64,000 nt of DNA from Aporrectodea caliginosa (GCA_020284085.1 JACEVL010000144.1:62001-126000), one strand, 5' to 3'; positions 45,377-58,800 are shown, numbered from the stretch's first letter. The notes: generated by a model from the sequence alone, not told the origin. Program-made: numbers and translations.

Positions 45377-45511
45377 GGAGCAGACTTTGGAGCAAATTTT
45401 GACAGCTGGTGCTCAGTTGCAAACCAGTCCTGTGGATGATGGACAATATATACCTCTTTGGCTTAAAATTGCAACATCTGGTTTCCTGATAAAACATTGT
45501 AGAAGCTTTTA

Positions 45512-45844
45512 ATGGCATCCCATAAGCAGGTAATTGAAGATGAAATGCGATCTCTCATCAGCTGGTTTCGTAACTGGGACGACGATGAGAGGGACCAGTT
45601 CTTAAGAGATCTTGTGTCTAAGGCAGTTCCATTTAAACTCTTTGCTCTGATGGAATCAATGGAGCAGCTGAGCGTGGACCAAAGGACGAGCGTCTTCCAG
45701 TGCCAGCGCAATCTCTTTCGCGTCTGGTTCGACCGTTGGACGGTTGACGAACAAAATGAATTCATGAGACAACTCGAAGATGTCGACAGTGTATTCGTCT
45801 ACAGGGTTTATGAACAGGTTGCTCTGACGAGTGGCAAGCCATAA
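45512..45844 (+). CDS. C14orf119: C14orf119-like protein
   Basis: The 110-residue frame starts MASHKQVIEDEMRSLISWF, has RDQFLRDLVSKAVPFKLF in the middle, then QLSVDQRTSVFQCQ and WTVDEQNEFMRQLE, ending GKP. The order W-F-x-x-W, FL-x-DLV-x-KAVP, QLS, FxCQ and NEF-x-RQLE is that of vertebrate C14orf119, a small conserved protein of unknown function. The human protein has a longer N-terminus. An in-frame TAG (45500-45502) precedes the ATG, so the start is well set. The exon appears to begin after the acceptor TTTTTAAACAG at 45377, giving a ~135-nt 5' UTR part. Codon use is unbroken and the gene looks functional. Confidence 0.85.
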   Translation: MASHKQVIEDEMRSLISWFRNWDDDERDQFLRDLVSKAVPFKLFALMESMEQLSVDQRTSVFQCQRNLFRVWFDRWTVDEQNEFMRQLEDVDSVFVYRVYEQVALTSGKP

Positions 45845-46864
45845 CGCATTCAACGTTAGACAATTCCACGTGATGCTGCAATCGTAATTTTAAGTGCTTT
45901 GGCGGGCGTTCATTGACAGAAACTGTCTGGTAATGGAGCCATTGGCTTCTACCGAGATGTGTTATTCAAAGTATGTAACATGTATATAATAGGTCGAATG
46001 GTATAGGCCACAATTTATGTGATTGTTGGACTTGTGTAGTATTGTCACTGCTACACTCTTTCTGAGCCAGTAATGTGCAATGGAATTGCTTACCCTTCTT
46101 ACCTCTGTACAAGTACGGGTTTTTCAATGAGATCGTATCATTTACTGAGTATGCTTTCTGAAGCTGAATTGAATTTGTGGTCCAGGCTGCATAAATATAC
46201 AATGCATGTTAGCATTGTGGCTACATTAATGTCTGCTTTTAGGAAAACATCAGCCAAAGAATGCATTTCTTGTGACCTTAACCTGTTAGAGCTAGATATC
46301 TTGGCATTTCACATTTGGCCACAATGACTGTACTGTGTTGTTTCGCCTCAATTTTCAACTAAAAACTGCATGTGAATCAGATTAACTGTTCAACCTGGTT
46401 TTGCACTGGGAACAAGAATTGAATGCATTTGTTACTTATGTTTTTAAAAATGCTTTTAGATTCTGTTTCAAGAATTGTTGTTTTCTATTTAATACAACAT
46501 TTTTTATTCAGTATTCAATATTAGGCATTGAAGCCAGAGATTGTCTCCACTACAATTCATTCAGTTAAAATTGCAATTTGCAATTTTTTATGGCTTGAAA
46601 TTTAATATTCTCTTGGGTGACTTTTTGTATGACTGGCACAAGAAGACACAGAAGTGTTGAATTTCAATACCCAAGGCAGTCACTGAAATGCATTTTCATT
46701 TCACTGAGAAAGGTTACTAAGCAGCACAGCTCTTCAAATGTTCTTTGGTTTTTATGAAGCGTTGTTATTCTCGTTCAGCTAGACCATCTTGTAATTATTA
46801 TTCTTGTTCAGCTAGACCATTTTGTAAGTACACAAGTATCCAAAATGTGAACTAGTGTCACCCA
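45845..46864 (+). other. Probable 3' UTR and downstream of C14orf119-like gene
   Basis: AT-rich with no frames of interest. I find no canonical AATAAA close to the stop codon; the polyadenylation site cannot be placed. The 5' edge of the hAT element at 46865 limits the region. Confidence 0.4.
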
Positions 46865-48410
46865 CAGTGTTGTCAAAGTATTTGGGCAAAGTAGTGAAGT
46901 ACAAGTAAACCTGATTTTAATTATGTAAAAGTGAAAGTACCCTTCAAATTCCCGTAAATAATAGTACTTAAATAACGCAGAAATATTCTTATAAATAATA
47001 TTTTAAAAGTTAAAGCATGTGTGCTAGTATAAGGTATAAATACTTGTATATTTTGCAGTCGGTGGCGTGCCTTGTTGGTTGTATTCCTTGGCTCGACCAT
47101 GCCTCTGGCTACATGTGTGATGTTCTGCACTGGCTACTTCTCCCCCGTAAATTGCTCATAGGGTCTCAGCCTGGTGTGGCACTGCCTCCTGGGCTTGGCC
47201 CCTGCCTATCTCAGGGAGCTTTGTCTCTCCACCCAGGATGTCCATGCATGCTGTTGTCTTCGCTCCTCTGGGCGAACTTCTTGTCCCCTATGCACGAACT
47301 TCTATCAGGCAGAGACACACTTTCTGTGTTGCTGACCGTATGGTCTGGAACGGGCTCCCTTCACAACTGCGCCTGCTGCCGAGGGTCCCCTCGGACACGT
47401 TCTGTCCTCTAGCTGAGGTTGGTTGGGAGTGCTCCTGAGTAGTAACTTCGAAGGGGTGCTTTATAAATCCTGGTAATGAATGAATGAATATGTATGCAAA
47501 ATGTATGATAGCATGTATGTATCTATCTATGTATTTAATTGCATGTATGTATGCATGTATTACGCACCTCTCAAAAGTGGTGCTATGGTGATTATCATAA
47601 AATAGGCCAACCCTGTAATTACATATTGTAATTGTATTTTTTTTCTATATTTTAGTTGACCTAGATTCATGCACCTATAAAATGTTTTAGATATCACAAA
47701 GTTTCACACAATAAGCTCTACTATCTATGTTGATTGCACGTGGCAGACCTAGAATTTGAATCCAAGTTGCAGAGTGAAAGCAGACGTGTGTTATTTGTTC
47801 TGCTCCATATCCACTTGTTAATCACTTTCTCTCTTGCATCTTACCACTTTATCAACAATTTTTCTAACCATTGACCCTTAACTGAAGTCTCTATAGTGTT
47901 TGTTCCTGTGGCTCTTGGCCTGCGATAGGGTCAAATGATTAAACTGAAGTAATATGCTGATGCGTTCTGTATATGAATATACTCTTATATACTCTGAAGA
48001 GCTTAAGACAGTCATTCCTTAGTTGCTCCAAGTATATTGAAATCTACTGTTTGTAGCACATTCAGAAGTCTGCACTTGGCATGGTAATTAGTCAGAGTAA
48101 CTCTGTTTTAATTATGCTCCACTAAGCTCATCACTTTCCCTTCTTGCCCAAATTCAGACAATTGTGTCAGATTTAACAGCGCCAATATAACTAATGCCTA
48201 CACACCTGCGTGTTGTGCATGAATTTCAAGTAACGAGTAATACAAGTCACATGTAACTTTATAGAAGTACTGCAAAATTAGCTAAATATACTACAGTAAT
48301 TAAAGTATATGTTATTTCCATTGCTTTAGTGCTTCTTTACAAGTAAAAGTACTAAAACTGTTACTGAAGTACGGTACATGTTACTTTTACATTGTTTCTC
48401 ACCAACACTG
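46865..48410. mobile_element. Probable hAT element with LINE fragment inside
   Basis: The left end CAGTGTTGTCAAAG and right end CACCAACACTG are inverted. Both flanks are rich in AAGTAAAAGTACT-type words. The presumed 8-bp duplications, GTCACCCA and GTCATTCC, agree at only five positions, so the boundary call is tentative. A piece of its right part (about 48209-48293) recurs at 55568-55668. Confidence 0.5.
47050..47490 (+). pseudogene. L2-like LINE 3' end
   Basis: The frames give DVLHWLLLPRKLLIG, LRELCLSTQDVHACC and RMVWNGLPSQLRLLP, the conserved C-terminus (LHWLP, WN-LP-LR) of L2/CR1 ORF2. A 3' UTR with GGGAGTGCTCCTGAGTAG and a (TGAA)n tail follows. Truncated at the 5' side and frameshifted. 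Confidence 0.8.
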
Positions 48411-48566
48411 GTCATTCCATACCTAATTCAACTATAAATGAAGAAATTCAGCCTAAACTCAGTTGGAGGAATAGAAAATGAAGTTGCCAACACTGTTGCA
48501 CTAGTGTTCATCACTGTTGGTTGATCTCGTTAATTAACATCTATACACAGAAAGTCATAGGTTCTG

Positions 48567-48896
48567 TCAGGCAAAGCAGCTGAATGGGTGTTTCCACCAT
48601 GGTTTGTGGGAGGGTCGTGAAGGCTGACCATTTGACGTTCCTTTCCTTCGTGTTTTGGTGAAGATGTTTTCTTTGGGGTTGAAAGCTATTATGGGTGATC
48701 TTTGTTGTTTCTGTCTGTGCTGTGATTCAATTCGACTGAAGGCAGCCGTGAGGGCAGAGTCAAAGACTTCCTTGAGGTTCTTCTGAGTCAAGGCTGAGCA
48801 CTCTATGTACGCCATGGCACCAACGTCAGCTGCCACTAAGCGGCCTTCATCTTCCGAGACTGGGCGTTCACCATATCCAGCCAGCTCTACCAGGAC
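48567..48896 (-). CDS. RhoU/RhoV-like GTPase, exon 4 (terminal)
   Basis: The exon begins after acceptor TTTCTTAG with VLVELAGYGERPVSEDEGR. It contains YIECSALTQKNLKEVFDSAL, the G5 SA-L motif plus the helix typical of Rac/Cdc42/RhoU proteins, and ends KPWWKHPFSCFA before the stop. RhoU and RhoV end in KSWWKK followed by CCFV-like palmitoylated tails rather than a CAAX box; the tail here keeps the WWK and a Cys three from the end. A ~30-residue basic/polar stretch (QHRQKQQRSPII onward) is inserted before it. The phase agrees with exon 3. Joined to the other exons the protein is 244 residues. Confidence 0.9.
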   Translation of the reverse strand, partial: VLVELAGYGERPVSEDEGRLVAADVGAMAYIECSALTQKNLKEVFDSALTAAFSRIESQHRQKQQRSPIIAFNPKENIFTKTRRKGTSNGQPSRPSHKPWWKHPFSCFA

Positions 48897-48944
48897 CTAA
48901 GAAAAAGAAAGAAAAACTTTTAGCACTTGCCAGTCTTACATTAT

Positions 48945-49165
48945 ACCTGATGATGATGAGTTCTCTGCCCAAAGGCAGGTCCATTGGCTTTTATGCCACT
49001 GGTGATGAGATGAGTGAGGTCGTTTCCCAGTGCCTTCCTCACAGACAATTATGGGCGAGCACTGAGCAACTTGTCCAAGGTTGCTACACAGTGGCTTGAA
49101 GTAGATTCGAACCTGCAACCCTCTTGTTACAAGGCACAGCACATACCACCATGTCCCACACTATA
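48945..49165 (-). mobile_element. tRNA-derived SINE (second family)
   Basis: Read on minus there is a head with GGGACATGGTGGTATGTGC (A box) and GCAGGTTCGAATC (B box). A body with GAGGAAGGCACTGGGAAACG follows, ending in a CATCATCATCAGG tail. It sits in the last intron of the Rho gene. Confidence 0.7.
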
Positions 49166-50080
49166 TCTAGATAGCAGAAGAAAGAAGGAAGCATTGTAAA
49201 CTATGTTTCAGTGGAGCGCTTTGCCTATGCAACAATAATTATCAATTACATGAAGAAAAATGTTGATAGCACAACTATAAAAATCTCTGATGGTGACTGT
49301 AAATGTGCAAAATGATACTGGGTGTCCAGTTCTTGACCTAGGGCAAAGTTGGACCTAGGTTGGTGTGACAACACCAGCAAGTGCACTTGTGTAATCTTTT
49401 TCTAAGTGAAACACATGCAATGGGAAACAAGATGCTATTCTAAAACTGGCATCAAAGCCAACCATAGAGATGTTTTCGGTTGCTTTATATTTGTGAGTTT
49501 TGAATTGAGTCAGTGCCAGGTTGCAGATTACACCATTATGAGTAAGTAAGTAAGCAGCATTTCGTTTGCATCTGACAAGTGCACATCACCTGGAACATCT
49601 AACCACAAGCTTTACACTATGGACACTCAGGTCATGTGGGATGTTTAAAACCTTTCTTTCTTCTTATTTTTTTTGCTATTTCACAATGTACCTGATAGCG
49701 GTGTGTCTATCGGTTTTTGTTATCAATAAACAAATATAATAATAATAGTTCCTGCAACAATCTTGTTCCAATGCAAAATTTACATTATAAAGATTATATT
49801 AATTGCAGACACCATACAGCAAAACAAAAACATACATACAAAGAATGTAATAAGTGATTTATAATTATGGAAAAAAGACTTTGGCATCAACTAGGCTCCC
49901 TGTAGCTTCTTTGCAACTTTAGTTGTTAGCACTACGGCAACAGCTGCTGTAGCCTGTTACTGATACGATTATCCTTGCAACTATGTGTTGCCTAAGCAAC
50001 TGTGAAAGCTGGTTCACTTCACTTGGCTCTGTTGGCAGTTTACGGTTATGATAACAGAAGCTACACATGAAAACACCTAC
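49166..50080 (-). other. Third intron of Rho gene
   Basis: Apart from the SINE no mobile element is certain. Donor GTAGGTG (50080 downward) and acceptor CTTAG (48897) are on minus. A polypyrimidine/TTATT region at 49650-49760 may be another decayed tail. Confidence 0.5.
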
Positions 50081-50269
50081 TCGGACATCATTCCGAAGGT
50101 CAAGCTGAGTTCCAACAAGTACGATTGGAACTCCTGGTTCATTGGACTGTAATTCTGGAAACCATTTCTCTTTCACGTTTAGAAACGACATTGGATTGAC
50201 AATGCTGAAGCAAAGGAGGAAGACATCAACTCCAGGATAGGACAGAGGCCGAAGGCAGTCAAAGTCATC
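50081..50269 (-). CDS. RhoU/RhoV-like GTPase, exon 3
   Basis: The 189-bp exon (63 codons, phase 0 at both ends) starts [20 protein letters not shown] directly after the DTAGQ of exon 2, and includes [10 protein letters not shown] and [17 protein letters not shown]-x-D in place of the usual NK-x-D is the base-specificity motif of the Rac/Cdc42/RhoU group. It is bounded by acceptor TTTTTTTAG and donor CGA|GTAGGT. Confidence 0.9.
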
Positions 50270-53200
50270 CTAAAAAAACAAATGAAAACTAAAAATAATG
50301 AAAAAGGCACATGATAAGCACATCAAATACAAAGTTTATAAATTACACACAGACTCAACCAGTCACCATGTTATAAAATCCAGCTGAAATCCAAGACAAG
50401 ACCAGAAGAACTGACTCGGAAAGGAATCAGGCAGTGACGTAGACCTTAAGAAAAATAGAGCAAAACTTTGAGACAGATATAATACTATGGATGAGAAATT
50501 TTGAGGATTGGTGCAGAAGTGAGCTTGAGGGAGTGACAGAAAAAATAATGAATACAACATTTTAGAGAGAACTACATGTATCATGTATGATAAACAATAG
50601 TATGATGAAAATATCAAAACTAGCATGGGCAAACTGGATGCATCATGCAGGCATTAGCAATATAATCTATTGTCTGAAGAATTGGACAGACATTGAGTCT
50701 TGTGACAGTTTTACATTCAATTGTTTGATAAAATGTGAAAATGATGCTAGTTTAAAATCACCCACGTCATGTATGTTACAGACCTATCAACGACAGATAT
50801 AAAGTAGACAAAGTCATATGTGGTCAAGACAAGCCGCTATAAATATGCCATCATATATGTATATGCAAGTGCTGTAAAAACTATGATACATGTATTTAAC
50901 AATCGATGTTAAACTTATTAATTTTATGTTAATTTTAACCAAGGCCTTTTCAGTTTGGTCTCAGATGCTTAGACAAAATCACAAAATTTAGTTTCTTCAC
51001 TGGTAATCGCTGGCTGAATGAAATGTTTTCAACACCCCTCAGGCTACTGCTGCCTGACAGATGACAAAAGGGAGAACCACAAAACGTACAGAACCTTGGA
51101 CTATGTTAGCATAAAAGCTTCACTGGCAGTCTACCATGACCATTGCAGCACTTGACAAAAGCAGGACAAACAGAGCAAACAAATCGTGATATTCAAGATC
51201 TACTAAATTGCACGCATGAAAACAGCCACTGGGAAGGGACAGAACTTGTGTGCTTTGGTGTTACAGAATTGTAGTACAAATTTAAGTTTCATAGTACCGG
51301 TAGTTGGCCATTATTAGGTTGCCTATTAATAATCTTAGAACTTCTTCACCTTTGCATTTTCATTGTATTACGTGTTCATTTGCAACACCAGTCAGGAGCT
51401 TCTATAAGGGAGCTATATAAATTAACTATGTTTATGTACTTTAGCTGCAACTTTAACACTTCTTGCTACATGCACAATTTCTATTGCATAAGGACAAAAA
51501 ATCTTAAAAGCAGAGGAAATTTACTTGCAATGATATCGTGAGCATAATGCAAGAGTTTTGAGTGCAGTATTTCAAGTTTTGAGTCCAAAATCGTAACTTG
51601 ATATTCGTGTTGTCAAATTAATACTTTGGACAAATCAATTGGATAATACAGCATTTTGACTCAATTAATTTAAACTGTATATTGAACCACTAAGCAAACC
51701 ATGAGCATCACTTGGTTATGGCTGAACTTGTTCTTCAAGAATGCTTACATCAAAATTGCAACTTGATATTCATTTTGTGGGAAGTTACATCAAACGCTTC
51801 TTAGAAGTCACTGCAGAAATGTTCAATTACATGTACTTTTTTTATGAAGATTTACTTACATTTACAAAAGAAACATATTTAATGGCTGATAGGAAACATC
51901 TCAGTGGAATAAACTATCAGCTACCCAGTGACCAATTGCTCCTTTAACAGTAGACTTTGTGGCAACTCCAGATTTAAATACACACCTCCCCTGAACAAAA
52001 GTCTTCAGAGGTGCAGGCCTTGGTTAAATGGCCTTTCAAACTGAAAATTTAATGTCTGAAATACATGTAGGAATAGGATGACTTAAAACTGAACAACCAA
52101 ACAACCCTGCCTTTACCCATTACATGCCTTAACACTAACTAGTCACAATGCACTGGGTTGACACCCTGATCACACTGGTCACAGGTGAAAGGCAAACAAG
52201 TGGGTGGCTCACAACAGAGCCAATAAATATACCAATCTCACCTTTCCATGCTCCTGAATAAGCTGGTGCCCTGTGCTTGGCTTTCAAGTAGCGCTTTAGA
52301 AAACTGGAGTTTACGATTACGATTACCTTCCTCTGAACAACTTTTCCTATCTGAATACAAAGGATATATAAGTAGGGCATGGGCCTTTCCGTTGAAAGTG
52401 TTTTCCCTTGTTCCTTCCCAACAGGCATATGATAAAGCAGCTGAATCCTTATCTTATCGGCTTCCATGAGCTCAATTCCCATGCATAAGATCCACCTGCG
52501 CACTCACCCACAGACACACAACTACAGGTATACGGAAACAGGAAAGTGCAACAAAACTGCAAGACAAAAGAGATACAAAGCACAGACAGATAAAGAATGA
52601 GACAAGACCGGAGTGAACTGTACCAGTGTTCCATACATCGTAACACCACCACCACACAGGCCTCATCAAAATGTCCAGGGCCATCCTAACCATCTCCAAT
52701 CCTCCTCGCTAACCTTCAGGTTATACTCTCAAAATAGTGTAGCTAAATCACTCGGTCATAAATCTGTCTGGTAACACAGCACAGAGGCCATTACAGTCAG
52801 ACACTTGTGCTTGGTATCTAATAAAAGGCTACATTAAAATGCCTGACAGCTGTCTTGCAATTTATACCAGCCAACACCAGCGCGTGCATGACGTCAGATG
52901 CAAAAATTTACTTTAAGCCAAGTAATGAGAAGCCAAATAAACAAGAGTTCCTCTAGAATGAAAAATGGTGGCATATGCAGACTGTGACTGTTGCTCTGCA
53001 GTGGAAAGCTAACAGCTGCAAGCAGGAACCTGCTGAACCCACCTGTCTATAGAGATATACAGAACAGAGAATGCAATCAGCTTCATGGCCATTCATAATT
53101 AGAAACTGGCGGTAGCCTTGAGAAATCTTCCCTTCTGGTAGTCCTAACAGGTTCATGGATAAGCAGGAATTACTCCACGGTCAAAATTACACAGAACCAG

Positions 53201-53282
53201 CATCTGGCAAACATCTCTAGACTTGTTTTTCTACCCTACACAATCTCTCTCCCAGTTCTGCCTTTAACTGAACAAAATCTCA

Positions 53283-53362
53283 TCCATAAGGCTTCTTCTA
53301 TCCAAAAGGCTTCTTCTACCCAAAACGCTTCTACCCAAAAAGGCTTCTTATACCCAACAGGG
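53283..53362. repeat. ~18-bp tandem repeat
   Basis: Four or five degenerate copies of AAGGCTTCTTCTACCCAA, in the second intron of the Rho gene. Confidence 0.7.
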
Positions 53363-54434
53363 CCTCAATGTTATACATTGTACTGTAGTAAAACATTATA
53401 GTTTCTGTACTGTTTTATCTAAAAGTGATCAGCATCTCCTCCCATGACCACTCATTCCTTCCATCTCTTTCCACTGTGTCCAAAACACTACTAGTTGCTT
53501 TGTGTCTATGCACAGAATGCCAGACATATATTGACCCACTGACCCCATATACAGTCTCTTCAACCAAAAATTCTCAATTGTTCACCCATTCAATCTTCTA
53601 AATATTTGCAATAATTTTCAAATGGTCACTTTCTACTTTTAGAAACTGTTTGCAGTACTGAACGCCTTATTCCAAACTGTCTCCTTGTACCTTTTAGAGA
53701 GGTTGGCTGCAGTGGTTAAATTGTCAGATCTGGTGGATCTCCAATTCTAAAATCTAAGCATATCTTGGGAATCTGTAACCGATACTTGCTATTTGAATAA
53801 ACAAAATGTGTGAAACACAATGAATATCATCAATTATTGTTATTATAAAACAGTTCAACAACAGGTCTTCTCTTTTAGATGGCTGATCTGATAGGTCAGG
53901 AGGCTGGTCAGACCCGGTTGAATTTAACCGTCGGTCTGCTACCACATACCACATATCCTGGCTAAGGGCCTTACACTTCCAAATATATCACGCAAAGCAT
54001 CTGTTCATCAGTGTCTGAAGTATGGCTCCATGAAACAACAGCTTTATTTTCACTCAAAATGCCGATGTTCTTATATCCTGATGTGTCTGGCTTTGCATCT
54101 TAATTCAAACCAATTGCTGAATGTTGTTCTCCTTAAAACACTGTGTTTATAGAGTTCTCCTGTCATAATAAGTCCTGTCATAATAAGGACAACAATTTCT
54201 ATGGCGCCATAACACAGCCATGCCATTACAAGGGCATGACTGTGTCTGCAGAGTTGCTTTCAACATTCTTATGATATGCAAGGCTTTTAAGTGCCAATTA
54301 TACTAAGTCACATCATGGAAGTCCCAGTGGCCAGAATCCTTTACCTGTAAATCACCAACACAGAATGCTGGCACAGAAATAAATCAGAAGTCTAGTCTAA
54401 AGAACCAAGAAAACTAGTAAAAACTGATGGTCTG

Positions 54435-54512
54435 ACTCCAGTTGAGCACAGACAGGTTGAACAGAGAGAGTTGAGCAGAGAGGAGTTGAGCACAGAGAGT
54501 TGAGCAGCGAGC
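54435..54512. repeat. Short degenerate tandem repeat
   Basis: Repeats of GTTGAGCACAGAGA and GTTGAGCAGAGAGG type, four to five copies of 14-20 bp, in the second intron of the Rho gene. Confidence 0.65.
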
Positions 54513-55567
54513 TCTCGGTTTCACCTTAGTTTGACCAAATAATCTCACTGTAATAATATGTAACAGCATCAGACATGAGAGAAAATATGGTCAAACTAGG
54601 CCACTAATGATGATGACATCACTGGAATTTATAACTCTAAAAAGTACACTGTAAGGCTATTTGCTTTCAGCAATAATTCAAAAGTGTTGTGTTTGAGCAT
54701 ACAAGTTTCTCCTACTGTTATATTGACACACCTGTCTTATTTTGTTAGTTTAGCTGGTTCACTTCAATGATTCCAGTCACAGTTCACACACACTATATAA
54801 AATGCATGTGTCATAAATTTTACTAGTGTCACATTACGTGTATGTCCTAGTGCCCACAAACTGTAAAAGTGACACATTGCATATGTCTATGTCACCTAGG
54901 GTGGCCATTAGCATACAGATAAAAATTAAACTTGAAAATTAATTGCCTCACCCAACCAATCCGTAGAAAAGATTCATTGTACAAAACATCTTTACGATCA
55001 AAATACATTTCAAGTTGCCTCAAGCTTGAACTTTAAGAGTGCGGCAGCACTTTAGTGGTCTGACCAGAATTTGACATGTTTTATTATTGTTTTTCACCAC
55101 TAGTCAAATTAACTCTTTTAACTACTGCCACCAGGAAATTTATTCACTTGCATCTTTTTAGACTGTTAGAATTTCAAATGCCAAACAATTACATTTATTA
55201 TGAGACAAATACTTTAAAAATATCTGTCAGATCTGTCAGCTGATTGTGAACACTGTAAATTATAGAATCACTTGACAGTGTTAATTAAATTTAACTCCAG
55301 TTAGAAACTGAGTGTTGCTTAAATCACCACAATATCCAGTTGACCAGTTCACTGCTTTTACCATGGCATTGACTTGCTCATCCAGGGTGTTTTAGCAGAG
55401 TTGGAGAACTGCTGCTATTATTCAAAAGATGTGCAGGAGAAACTGAGATGCTCCTTCTATTGGTTAACTGCTTGTTGACATCAACGCCTCTCTCAACTCT
55501 TTCAACAACAGCCGCTAGAACCTTAATTAACCACCTGAAGAGTCTGTTTAAGTCATCTTCTAATACT

Positions 55568-55668
55568 AGGCCTATACACGTGCGTGTTACGCATGAATTT
55601 CAAGTAACGAGTAATACAAGTCACATGATATAGCTCTATAAGAGTACTGCAAAATTAGTGAAATACTG
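55568..55668. repeat. ~100-bp dispersed repeat matching 48209-48293
   Basis: The shared core is GCATGAATTTCAAGTAACGA, then GTAATACAAGTCACATG and GTACTGCAAAATTAG. The other copy lies inside the probable hAT element 46865-48410, so this may be a fragment of the same family. Confidence 0.65.
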
Positions 55669-55793
55669 CTTCCCTTCAGATAGATGTTAGGACAGNGTGG
55701 CCAAGTATGATGCCATCAATACTTCGGTATTTGGTGCTGATCCTAATGAAATTTTGATTAGATTCTACCAGATACGATTAGATTTAGGCTGAC

Positions 55794-55852
55794 CTGTCCT
55801 GCTGTGTCACAGAGTTGAAGCTGCACTGGTTCTCTGTTTACTGTCACCAAAA
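55794..55852 (-). CDS. RhoU/RhoV-like GTPase, exon 2
   Basis: The 59-bp exon is bounded by acceptor CAATTGTAG and donor GGACAG|GTCAGC. It encodes LVTVNREPVQLQLCDTAGQ, the switch II strand with the catalytic glutamine of DTAGQ intact. Its first two bases complete a valine codon begun by the last base of exon 1. Human RhoU has the same QLQLCDTAGQ block here. The exon is too short to be found as an ORF and was located by homology and phase. Confidence 0.88.
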
Positions 55853-58800
55853 CTACAATTGCAAGAGTACAGCACAACTTAATAACTCAAACTGGTCTCA
55901 CGCCACAACCAAATAGCACTGAATCAATTATAAATGGCCCAAGACCCATTTCAAATACCTTCAGGTGTAGTCAAATCACAAAAGCTGTGGTTATAATTAA
56001 AGGTTAATTGCCTACAGACCTCCAGGCAAACATCAAGGACTTGGAATGCAGCTGGAATGCCTGTTCTTAACAGATTCCTACAACACTCAGTTTTTCATTA
56101 CCATAATGTAAATTGGATTCATATATCTATCAGATCAGTGATACCGGTAACTCCAATAAAAATACGGTCCCTGCCTTAAACACACATACATACATACACA
56201 CATATACACACACAAAGCCGAACCACACCACCAATTACATTTTTTACCATGGCAAGTGCCTACAAATAAGCTGGTTCCCATTCCATGACTTAGCTTTTTG
56301 GGGTGATTAAGAAATCCAAAAATTACGATAAATGATTACTGATACAGGTTTTAAAAAAATGAGCAAATATTTTGCTTTTCCACTACTAAGGTTTGCAGGT
56401 TAAAGACATTCTGTGAAAACTCTGATGGTTTCGGGATGAGTGGATAGAATGTCATTTGACTAAATCCTATCCAAGACAAGTATTTTTATGCAATATTTGA
56501 ACAGAAAAGGAAGACCACAAAGTAAACTAGATAAATAAAAATAAATGAAGACATAAGATTTAAGAGTTTACCTAAGCACAAGGAAAACAATGAGCTAAAA
56601 AACCAACTTAAACAAAAGGAGATCAGTTAGCTACATTGGTTGCGTCCCATATACCTTTGTGTTAGAGAGCGTGTGGATCGCAGTTGGCCTCCCAATGCTG
56701 GCTTATTTCAGAGATTTAACTCTCGGGCTAGAACGGCTCGTACACGGAGACCTTAAATGGTGTGGCGCCTAATCAAATGGGCAGCAGTGATGACGGATCT
56801 CATCTGGTCAATTGATTGAAAAATTAGTAGGGTTGAGGCCATAGGGGTGCTGTATAAAAATATATATCTTTACATTAACACTTACTAAAAAAGAATACTA
56901 GCCATTGTAAATTTATCTTTCTTTACACTCTGCTGAGATTGATTGTGGCAGAGATATGCTTTCTTGATTCACACATGCACCAGTAAATGGAATTTTCACT
57001 TGGATTCACTCAGGTCGACGTATCTGAAGCCTTTAATCTCTGTGCTCAGAAGTCAGTGACATTGTCAAATCTACACGTCAAAGCTTCAAGGTAGGGAAAG
57101 GGCAAGTTAGGGGAGCTGGGGCACTTCCAGTGGGGCTACAGCGACAGGATCCTTGTTGGAGGTGTGGGACCAAGTCCCCAGAAGCTGGAGATTATTGTTA
57201 TTATTATTACGATAACTTTTAATGCACAATTCTTTTCAAAGATTTTTTGCAATTGTAGCTAATAGTTTTTGTGTTAAAGTTCAATAAGTTCTAAACTTCC
57301 CAGTTTCACTAGTATGTGAATGTTTCTAACATATTATGTAAGGCCCATCTACACTGAAGCATCTTAACTGGCAGAAGTGACGACTACACTAAGGCCTGAA
57401 GGGTTTCCATGTTCAAAATGTTTTGGTACATGTATATGTACATGTAGAGAAGTTGGGATGTATTTTTAAAATCAAACAAGCATGTTAGACAACTTCACAC
57501 TATAGTGGCTGACATCATGCAGACTTTTGAAATAAATAAGAGTGAGACAGGTGTCCTAACGTGTACATACATGTAAGATATAAATATTGTCAGATGTCAA
57601 CATGTTTTGACTGAATTGTATAGTCCTCAAATGATAAACACATGTTTTTATATTTGATAAGGTGTTGCAAACAGAGTTAAAGAACCATGAAAAATTTAAA
57701 AAGTTGCCACATTATAATGACACATTCACATAAATTGAATTGAAAACACTAAATAAAGGTGAAGTAATATAACCTAACCACTGAAAGGCATAAAAATTGG
57801 ACGTTCATAACATCAAGCTTACAGCATTGAGCTTATCAAATTAGATCACTCTTTGTAGCAAAGCTGTCTAATAAGTGGTTTTTACATATATATCCAAGTT
57901 TCTGGCTGGGAAAGCCATTTTTTCAGAGTGACCAGTCTAATTTTCTCTAAAATCTTTGCATCAACTACTTAACTGTCATGCTAGCTTATGATGTTACACA
58001 CTCATGTGTCCTTTTACTGGTATACTACAATACTACATCATTAGACCCATTTCTTTTTTGTTCCAAAGTGGATAGAGCACCTAAGAAACTGGTACACAAG
58101 TTGTGTACACCCCAATAAAAGCAACATTTGAGAACTGAAAATAATCAAGTAAAGATGTTGTTTTCCTTAATGTTTTACAATAGAATAAATCAAATTACAA
58201 TACAATACAATACAACTGCCTTTGATATCGCCCTTCTTCCTAAGGTGTCCTGAAGCTCAGAAGTGCACATGCCTCGGCGGCGCAGTTCTAAGCAATTATA
58301 TTAATAATAAGTACCGACTGCACAAATACTGCATTGTTATTTTCTTAATTTCCTGGTTTTCTGATTTTTAGGTTTGGCTCACTTTTTGGTTTGTAGTTGT
58401 TTTTGTTAGTAATTGCAATGCACAGGTTCAATTTTTAATCACTCTGCTCCATTGCAGAACAAGGAAGGCTGTTCACTGATGTATCGTGCCCAATCATGCT
58501 ACAACTGCAAGGTCAACATTGGTTCCAGAAATGCATTAGGTTTATGATATCTTTTCTCAGGGAGTTGAGTGTCTCGGTCTTATCCATTCACGGCTGTAGA
58601 ATTCTCAGCCAGTTAAATCATCAATCGCAATTCATAATGGATATTCAAAACCAGATTGTATAACAGAATGAGAAGCAACATTATTTATTGCCAATGACAC
58701 TTTATGCTTCATTAATCACAGCTTACTAGAAAATCAGATAGGTAACTACTAGTATACATAGCAAAAAAAGAATTGGTATCAAGTATCGCTGATTTGGCTA

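Larger units (their letters stand above)
50270..55793 (-). other. Second intron of Rho gene
   Basis: 5.5 kb with no recognised exon on either strand. It holds an ~18-bp AAGGCTTCTTCTACCC repeat (53283-53362), a GTTGAGCACAGAGA-like repeat (54435-54512) and the hAT-derived fragment at 55568-55668. One base is unresolved (N at 55696). Frames up to 122 codons look random. Confidence 0.6.

Noticed and set aside
50363..50632. 89-codon hydrophobic minus-strand frame in the Rho intron
   Set aside because: Pyrimidine-rich intronic sequence read as Leu/Phe/Ser; no homology or splice support.
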